Source of the DNA: Flavobacterium piscinae | Lineage (GTDB): Bacteria > Bacteroidota > Bacteroidia > Flavobacteriales > Flavobacteriaceae | Assembly (NCBI RefSeq): GCF_004122145.1 | Contig: NZ_SBKQ01000003.1 | Location: 248,001 to 312,000, forward strand | Reading direction: 5' to 3' | Length of the DNA stretch: 64,000 nucleotides | In this document: one piece after another, positions 59,237-64,000 of the stretch | How the letters are laid out: each line of letters starts with the position of its first letter | Position numbering within the stretch: the first letter of the stretch is position 1 | Translations under genes and position numbers: made by a program | The notes under the pieces: generated by a model | What the model was told of the DNA's origin: nothing | What the model saw: only the letters and a program-made list of their open reading frames with translations | The model's database searches: none

Positions 59237-60625
59237 ATGAAAACGAATTGTATTTTTCTAAAAATAGGTTTCTTGTTGTTTTTTAGTACGCTAACTTATT
59301 CCCAATGTTTTACTAAAATCAGCTCGGGAGATTACCATATAGCAGCTACAAAAAGTGATGGTTCAATTTGGACATGGGGATGGGGAAACTGGGGACAACA
59401 TGGAAATGGCTTAGATTTTGAATTATACTTTCCAAATAATTATGGGAGCTCAAGCTTTCAATGGAAAGAAATCAAAGCAGGTAAATATAGTACTTATGCA
59501 ATTAGACAAGATAATACTCTATGGGGAAGCGGTGGTAATGATTTTGGTCAAATGGGGGTTGGCAACACAAATGTAACAATTTTAAATTTTACGCAACTGG
59601 GTAATGGTTTAACTTGGAAACATATCTCAGCAACTAACCACACTTATGGTATCCAAACCAACGGCACCTTATGGGGTTGGGGGCAAAACGATGCACAGCA
59701 AATGGGAGGTGGTGCTTCTTGTTGCAGTAATGTGCTATCACCTGTTCAAATTGGCAGTGATAGCGATTGGAGACAAGTGGAAGCTAGCCAAGCAAGAAAC
59801 GGTATCGCTTTAAAAGAAAATGGCACCTTATGGGGTTGGGGGATGAATAATGGCATGTTAGGTACGTCGGGGGTACAAACCGTGAATTTTCCCACGCAAC
59901 TTGGAACTCAAACCGATTGGGAATTTATTTCGGTAGGAGGAAATCATGCTTTATGTCTCAAAACCAATGGCGAGCTATGGTCATTTGGCGGTAATAGTCA
60001 TGGTCAAGCCGGAACAGGGTTTAATCAAAGTACTCCTCATCGGGTAGGCGATGAGTTTTGGATTTATATTTCGGCGGGTTTACAATCCTCTTATGGTATT
60101 AAATCAGATGGTACGCTTTGGGCTTGGGGTCGCAATCATCAAAATCAGTTGGGTGATGGCACAACTTCCCAACGAGATGAACCTATACAAATAGGCACAG
60201 ATACCAATTGGGTTGCTGTGGCCGGTGGTTCTTTTCATGCCGTTGCCTTAAAATCCGATGGCTCTCTTTGGGCTTGGGGTAACAATCAATTTGGGCAGTA
60301 TGGTAATGGTACTACGGCTACTTCTCCTACTCCTTTGTATATTCCTGTAGAAGGATGTACCTTGAGTGTAAGTGATTTTCAGCAAGTGCCCGTTGTGATG
60401 GCTCCAAATCCGGCTAAAGAAAAAACAATGTTACATTTTAAAAATTCCCTTGAAAAAGTAACTTTAACCGTTTATGATTTATCAGGAAAAATAATGATTA
60501 GTCAAGAAATTGAAGGGTTAAACGAATATAATTTAAATACAAGTGATTATCCGGTAGGTGTTTATTTGGTTGAGGTAAAAGAAAATGGTAAATTGGTGGG
60601 GAATTATAAATTGGTGAAGGAGTAA
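59237..60625 (+). CDS. RCC1-repeat beta-propeller protein with T9SS sorting domain, copy 1
   Basis: The 462-residue protein has a signal peptide (residues 1-22), seven or so RCC1-type repeats of the form LKSDGSLWAWGNNQFGQYG, and a type A T9SS sorting domain (VVMAPNPAKEKTMLHFKN to GNYKLVKE). RCC1 repeats form a seven-bladed propeller, usually a binding platform. It is likely a surface-displayed adhesin or binding protein. It is a near-duplicate of the gene at 61249 with long identical stretches, especially the last 120 residues. Confidence 0.88.
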   Translation: MKTNCIFLKIGFLLFFSTLTYSQCFTKISSGDYHIAATKSDGSIWTWGWGNWGQHGNGLDFELYFPNNYGSSSFQWKEIKAGKYSTYAIRQDNTLWGSGGNDFGQMGVGNTNVTILNFTQLGNGLTWKHISATNHTYGIQTNGTLWGWGQNDAQQMGGGASCCSNVLSPVQIGSDSDWRQVEASQARNGIALKENGTLWGWGMNNGMLGTSGVQTVNFPTQLGTQTDWEFISVGGNHALCLKTNGELWSFGGNSHGQAGTGFNQSTPHRVGDEFWIYISAGLQSSYGIKSDGTLWAWGRNHQNQLGDGTTSQRDEPIQIGTDTNWVAVAGGSFHAVALKSDGSLWAWGNNQFGQYGNGTTATSPTPLYIPVEGCTLSVSDFQQVPVVMAPNPAKEKTMLHFKNSLEKVTLTVYDLSGKIMISQEIEGLNEYNLNTSDYPVGVYLVEVKENGKLVGNYKLVKE

Positions 60626-60637
60626 TATTTAAGTTAA

Positions 60638-60671
60638 TCGCCCCTCTCTCCTTTGGAGCTGGGGTAAGGTA
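60638..60671. repeat. CCCCTCTCTCCTTTGGAG word between the duplicated cassettes
   Basis: CGCCCCTCTCTCCTTTGGAG then CTGGGGTAAGGT. This intergenic word family is, from memory, scattered in many Bacteroidota genomes. It lies in the 52-base gap between copy 1 and copy 2. Confidence 0.6.
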
Positions 60672-60677
60672 AAAAAC

Positions 60678-61169
60678 ATGCAAACGAAAATTATAAAAAT
60701 ACTGTTCTTTTTTGGAATTGCTTTCAACGGTGTTTCCCTTCATGCCATTACGGTAGTGCCATTAGGTAATTTTGCAGGAGGACTGATTGAATTTTTAATT
60801 ACCGGTACCGATGCAGAAGGCAATACCTGCCTCTATGAATTTGATTTAGTGCTTCCGCCATGTGTAGAAGAACCGATAACTACACGCCCGGCACAGGCTA
60901 TTGCATCTGATGAAATATACAAAGAACCTGTACTAGTTCTTTCGCCTAACCCAACACAAGATACTGTTAGTATTAAATATATTGGATATGAATCTGATGT
61001 TGAATTAAATGTATTTGATTTAACCGGTCGTTTAATGTCAACTGAGCAATTGCCTATAAAATCAAACAATCTGTTACTCAATGTTTCTTCTTATCCAACA
61101 GGCATTTACATTGTTGTTATAAAACAAGGCGAAAAACTTCTTTCTCAACACAAATTGGTTAAGAATTAA
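60678..61169 (+). CDS. Small T9SS sorting-domain protein, copy 2
   Basis: The 163-residue protein has a signal peptide (MQTKIIKILFFFGIAFNGVS), a short mature region (GGLIEFLITGTDAEGNTCLY, EFDLVLPPCVEEPITTRPAQ) with two Cys, and a T9SS type A sorting domain (VLSPNPTQDTVSIKY to SQHKLVKN). The cargo is little more than the sorting domain and linker, which is unusual. It is a paralogue of the truncated gene at 58740. Confidence 0.85.
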   Translation: MQTKIIKILFFFGIAFNGVSLHAITVVPLGNFAGGLIEFLITGTDAEGNTCLYEFDLVLPPCVEEPITTRPAQAIASDEIYKEPVLVLSPNPTQDTVSIKYIGYESDVELNVFDLTGRLMSTEQLPIKSNNLLLNVSSYPTGIYIVVIKQGEKLLSQHKLVKN

Positions 61170-61177
61170 TCTATTTC

Positions 61178-61217
61178 ATGGAGACTATCTACAAAAAATA
61201 AATAGTCTCCATTTTAC
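61178..61217 (+). terminator. Intrinsic terminator after the second small T9SS gene
   Basis: ATGGAGACTAT (61178-61188) pairs with ATAGTCTCCAT (61202-61212), followed by T. The stem differs in sequence from the terminator at the same place in copy 1. Confidence 0.88.
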
Positions 61218-61248
61218 TTTTTTTACATCTCATTTTAACAATTAAATT

Positions 61249-62643
61249 ATGAAACTAAAAGACTTTTATATAATAATGCTTTTTTTGTTTGTTTTTGCAT
61301 CACAATCTTACGCTCAGTGTTTTACTAAAATAAGCACAGGAACTCAAGGACATGTTGTGGCAATGAAAAGTGATAATACTTTTTGGACTTGGGGTTCAAA
61401 TAATGGCTGGCAAATGGGGAATGAATTTAATATACCTGAATATTTTCCAATTCAACTTTCAACTTTAAATGATTGGATTTTTGCCTTAGCTGGGGAAGAA
61501 AATAATACTTTTGTAATTCGAAGTGATAATAAATTATTTGGTATAGGAGCAAATCAATTTGGTCAATTAGGAATTAGTAGCTCTGTCGTTGGTCTTTCAT
61601 CTTTAACTCAAATCGGTAGTTCTAATTGGAAACATATCTCTTCTTCAGCTCACTCTTATGGCATCCAAACAAACGGTACTTTATGGGGTTGGGGTCAAAA
61701 CGATGGTAGCCAAATGGGAGGTGGTGCTTCCTGTTGCAGTAATGTGCTATCACCTGTTCAAATTGGCACGGATTCCGATTGGAGACAAGTAGAGGCAAGC
61801 CAAACCCGTTCCGGTCTTGCCTTGAAAGAAAATGGTACACTGTGGGGTTGGGGGACTAATAATGGTAGGTTAATAACAACGCCAAGTGTTCAAGTTGTTC
61901 CCTTTCCAATTCAAATAGGAACAGATACTGACTGGGAAATTATTAGTGTTGGTTCTTCGCAATGTTTAGCCTTAAAAACAAATGGAACATTGTGGAGTTG
62001 GGGTGCAAATAGTTATGGCCAAAATGGTACAGGCTCTAATTCCAATATTCCTCAACAAGTTGGAAGTGATACTTGGCAGTATGTTTCAGCGGGTCTTTTG
62101 TCTTCATATGGTATTAAATCTGACGGTACACTCTGGGCTTGGGGAAGAAATAACCAAGGACAATTAGGCGATGGTTCAAACATTGAAGAAAGAGAATTTC
62201 CGGTACAAATAGGCACAGATACAAATTGGGTAGCAGTGGCTGGAGGTGCATTTCACGCCGTTGCCTTAAAATCCGATGGCTCTCTTTGGGCTTGGGGTAA
62301 CAATCAATTTGGGCAATATGGCAATGGTACGACGGCTACCTCGCCTACACCGTTGTATATTCCTGTGGAAGGATGCACCTTGAGTGTAAGTGATTTTCAA
62401 CAAGTACCGGTCGTGATGGCTCCTAATCCGGCGATAGATAAAACAACCTTACATTTTAAAAATTCACTTGAAAAAATAACCCTAACCGTTTATGATTTAT
62501 CAGGAAAAATAATGATTAGTCAAGAAATTGATGGCTTAAACGAATATCATTTGAATACAAGTGATTATCCGGTAGGGATGTATTTGGTAGAGGTAAAAGA
62601 AAATGGTAAATTGGTGGGGAATTATAAATTGGTGAAGGAGTAG
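61249..62643 (+). CDS. RCC1-repeat beta-propeller protein with T9SS sorting domain, copy 2
   Basis: The 464-residue protein has a signal peptide, RCC1 repeats (TNGTLWGWGQNDGSQMGGGA, LKTNGTLWSWGANSYGQNG, KSDGSLWAWGNNQFGQYGNG) and the T9SS end (MAPNPAIDKTTLHFKNSLEK to GNYKLVKE). It is paralogous to the gene at 59237: the repeats around GGGASCCSNVLSPVQIG and the last propeller blade plus sorting domain are almost identical, while the N-terminal blades differ. The mosaic suggests recent duplication and gene conversion. Confidence 0.88.
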   Translation: MKLKDFYIIMLFLFVFASQSYAQCFTKISTGTQGHVVAMKSDNTFWTWGSNNGWQMGNEFNIPEYFPIQLSTLNDWIFALAGEENNTFVIRSDNKLFGIGANQFGQLGISSSVVGLSSLTQIGSSNWKHISSSAHSYGIQTNGTLWGWGQNDGSQMGGGASCCSNVLSPVQIGTDSDWRQVEASQTRSGLALKENGTLWGWGTNNGRLITTPSVQVVPFPIQIGTDTDWEIISVGSSQCLALKTNGTLWSWGANSYGQNGTGSNSNIPQQVGSDTWQYVSAGLLSSYGIKSDGTLWAWGRNNQGQLGDGSNIEEREFPVQIGTDTNWVAVAGGAFHAVALKSDGSLWAWGNNQFGQYGNGTTATSPTPLYIPVEGCTLSVSDFQQVPVVMAPNPAIDKTTLHFKNSLEKITLTVYDLSGKIMISQEIDGLNEYHLNTSDYPVGMYLVEVKENGKLVGNYKLVKE

Positions 62644-62723
62644 CTTTGGACATATCTATTCATTTAACGTCTCATGGAAAAAGGTTGAGTTATTTTTAAA
62701 ACACTTCTATTAAAACCTAATTG

Positions 62724-62865
62724 CAGCCCCGATGGTAGTGGAAAGCTTTTTTAAGAAAAATTTTTAGTTTTGTTGCCAAGCAAAAGCGACCAAGGGAAGC
62801 TCTTTGGGTGGCTTACAAAACTTAATTTTTATTGAAAAACTTGTAACGGACAGCGGGAAATGTCT
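62724..62865 (+). ncRNA. Structured non-coding element, copy B (Flavo-1 RNA candidate)
   Basis: It starts CAGCCCCGATGGTAGTGGAA and ends TTGTAACGGACAGCGGGAAA then TGTC. The inner part folds: AATTTTTAGTTTTGT (62759-62773) with ACAAAACTTAATTTTT (62815-62830), enclosing AAGCGACCAA/TTGGGTGGCTT. The outer ends match copy A at 25475-25617 while the inner hairpin differs in sequence. It lies between the RCC1 gene and the dioxygenase gene. Confidence 0.6.
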
Positions 62866-62877
62866 GCCGAAATTTTA

Positions 62878-62902
62878 GTTTCAAGTTTCAGGTTTTAGGT
62901 TC
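62878..62902. repeat. GTTTCAAGTTTCAGG word-like repeat at the dioxygenase stop
   Basis: GTTTCAAGTTTCAGGTTTTA then GGTTC, same words as 49221 and 50479, abutting the stop codon of the minus-strand gene. Confidence 0.65.
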
Positions 62903-63437
62903 ATTTTGCGACGAATCGCGGATCGGTTTCCATGACGGTGCCGCAATTTTTACAGGTTCTAAGTGCTTTGGAGTTATAGAAATGTTGAAAATGACCTAAG
63001 AAATCTTTTTCGATGTCTTTGAGTTCAAAATAGACTTCGTATAATTTGTGGTTACAATTGTCGCAAAACCAGAGTAATCCGTCGGGAATGTCTTGTCCAA
63101 CACGCTTTCGTTCGACGACTAATCCGATGGAATTTTCTTCTCGCACGGGTGAATGAGGGGTTTTGGCAGGAAGTAAAAACATGTCGCCGGGACCGAGTTG
63201 CATGGCAATTTTTTCACCATTGTCTTGCACATAAACGGTAATGTTGCCTTCGAGTTGGTAGAATAATTCTTCGGTTTCGTTGTAGTGATAGTCTTTTCGT
63301 GCGTTGGGTCCTGCCACAATCATGACGATGTAATCACCGGAGTCAACGTACAGGTTTTTATTCCCAACAGGCGGTTTAAGCAGGTGACGGTTTTCATCAA
63401 TCCATTGGGTAAGATTGAACGGTTTTTGAATGGCCAT
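62901..63437 (-). CDS. nbaC: 3-hydroxyanthranilate 3,4-dioxygenase
   Basis: This Fe(II) cupin enzyme opens the ring of 3-hydroxyanthranilate in tryptophan breakdown and quinolinate formation. The 178-residue protein has the cupin metal site (His51-Glu57 in YHYNETEELFYQLEG, and a His in KTPHSPVRE), and two Cys pairs (WFCDNCNHKLYE and LRTCKNCGTV) that form the rubredoxin-like second iron site of bacterial enzymes. All motifs are present. Other kynurenine-pathway genes are not visible here. Confidence 0.95.
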   Translation of the reverse strand: MAIQKPFNLTQWIDENRHLLKPPVGNKNLYVDSGDYIVMIVAGPNARKDYHYNETEELFYQLEGNITVYVQDNGEKIAMQLGPGDMFLLPAKTPHSPVREENSIGLVVERKRVGQDIPDGLLWFCDNCNHKLYEVYFELKDIEKDFLGHFQHFYNSKALRTCKNCGTVMETDPRFVAK

Positions 63438-63475
63438 TTGTATCGGTTTTAGAAAGGTAAATTTACAAAATAAAA

Positions 63476-63497
63476 AAAGCCGAAGGAAATCGGCTTT
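63476..63497 (-). terminator. Terminator of the SPFH gene
   Basis: AAAGCCGA (63476-63483) pairs with TCGGCTTT (63490-63497); on the minus strand T residues follow, 28 bases after the SPFH gene stop. Confidence 0.85.
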
Positions 63498-63524
63498 GGA
63501 ATTTATTTTTAAGGACGAAATTTA

Positions 63525-64000
63525 CTAGTCTATTAACATCGGTGTTTTACCATCTGTAACAATAATTTTACTGTTTGGAGACTTCGATAATTCCTGAAAA
63601 GCTTCAATAGAACGGAGTTTAATGATGTCATCATTCAACCCTTCTGAAAGAATTTTTTGAGAGTCTCTCGTTCCCTTAGCTTGAATGATTTTTCGTTCGG
63701 CTTCCAGTTTTTCTTGTTGAAGGACAAATTCCATTCGCATGGCTTCTTGTTCGGCTTGCAATTTTCGTTCAACAGAATTGGCTAACCCTTCCGGTAATTG
63801 AATGCTTTTCATCAGAACCGATTCCACTACAATACCTTGTTGGGCTAAAACATTCTCCATTTTAATTTTAATTTCTGTTTCAATTGTAGCCCTCATGCCC
63901 GAATGCATGTCTTTGGCAAAAAAGTTAGAACTCACATCTGCCGCAGCAGAACGAAAAACGTTGGAAATGATGTTTTCATAAGCCAATCCATACGTATTGA
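63525..64000 (-). CDS. SPFH/prohibitin-family membrane-scaffold protein, C-terminal part (runs off the right edge)
   Basis: The visible C-terminal part (about 157 residues to the edge) contains the end of the SPFH domain (AYENIISNVFRSAAADVSSN, EIKIKMENVLAQQGIVVESV) and a long charged coiled coil (VERKLQAEQEAMRMEFVLQQ, EKLEAERKIIQAKG), ending in PNSKIIVTDGKTPMLID. This is the layout of bacterial prohibitin/HflK-like proteins, which organise membrane proteins and proteases. The frame is open to the window edge, so the start lies outside. Confidence 0.82.
   Translation of the reverse strand, partial: NTYGLAYENIISNVFRSAAADVSSNFFAKDMHSGMRATIETEIKIKMENVLAQQGIVVESVLMKSIQLPEGLANSVERKLQAEQEAMRMEFVLQQEKLEAERKIIQAKGTRDSQKILSEGLNDDIIKLRSIEAFQELSKSPNSKIIVTDGKTPMLID

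Noticed and set aside
62766..62822. Possible short peptide in the inner hairpin of copy B
   Set aside because: It reads as a short open stretch without start and stop signals, and copy A has no equivalent, so the stem pairing explains it better.
1..64000. CRISPR array, tRNA, rRNA, prophage or IS transposase
   Set aside because: No regular spaced repeats, no tRNA T-loop signatures and no transposase or phage structural genes were seen on reading; a tRNA or CRISPR scan would settle it.

Overview
The window reads as a chromosomal segment of a member of the Flavobacteriaceae (Bacteroidota), most like Flavobacterium. The evidence is low GC, Bacteroidota -7 boxes (TAnnTTTG) about 15-60 bases before many starts, type IX secretion (T9SS) C-terminal sorting domains, an intact Bat aerotolerance operon, and protein sequences of flavobacterial type throughout. 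I saw no tRNA, rRNA, CRISPR array, prophage or transposase gene. Both edges cut genes: a TrkH-type K+ transporter at the left and an SPFH/prohibitin-family protein at the right. Layout: (1) 1-8.2 kb is a heme region, with hemC and hemA leftward and, diverging from them, an AraC-type regulator, hemH, a MATE transporter, hemJ and an orphan sensor histidine kinase in an overlapping run. (2) 8.2-12.5 kb is lipid metabolism (crotonase, HD hydrolase, acyl-ACP desaturase, PlsC), then recA with a clear terminator. (3) 12.6-18.6 kb is envelope and stress-type genes: an ECF sigma factor overlapping a predicted dual-membrane-spanning anti-sigma/beta-barrel protein, an HMA-fold membrane protein next to a globin-like lipoprotein, and a threonine dehydrogenase-type epimerase. 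(4) 18.6-29.4 kb holds mfd, an ACT-like protein, a T9SS alpha/beta-hydrolase with PETase/cutinase-like motifs, yraN, an LD-carboxypeptidase, metG, a HAD phosphatase and a histone-deacetylase-like enzyme. (5) 29.4-40.9 kb holds two short tail-less SSB paralogues with an HRDC protein, a GNAT-nitrilase fusion, a membrane M28 peptidase, gpsA, pheS and cvpA. (6) 40.9-50.3 kb is the complete MoxR-DUF58-BatD-like-BatA-BatB-BatC-BatD-BatE operon, interrupted between batD and batE by a GxxExxY gene whose flanks form inverted repeats. (7) 50.3-58.5 kb holds an aldo/keto reductase, T9SS and outer-membrane proteins, a Schlafen-AlbA_2 protein, a phosphoesterase, a PhnA-domain protein and an ALDH7-type dehydrogenase. 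(8) 58.7-62.7 kb is a tandem duplication of a two-gene T9SS cassette (small sorting-domain protein plus RCC1 beta-propeller). It is followed by a structured non-coding repeat, the 3-hydroxyanthranilate dioxygenase gene and the truncated SPFH gene. Points of most interest: the sigma/dual-membrane anti-sigma pair, the GxxExxY cassette with inverted ends, two copies of a Flavo-1-like structured RNA element, several families of word-like inverted intergenic repeats, the globin lipoprotein with its HMA-like partner, and the freshly duplicated T9SS cassette.
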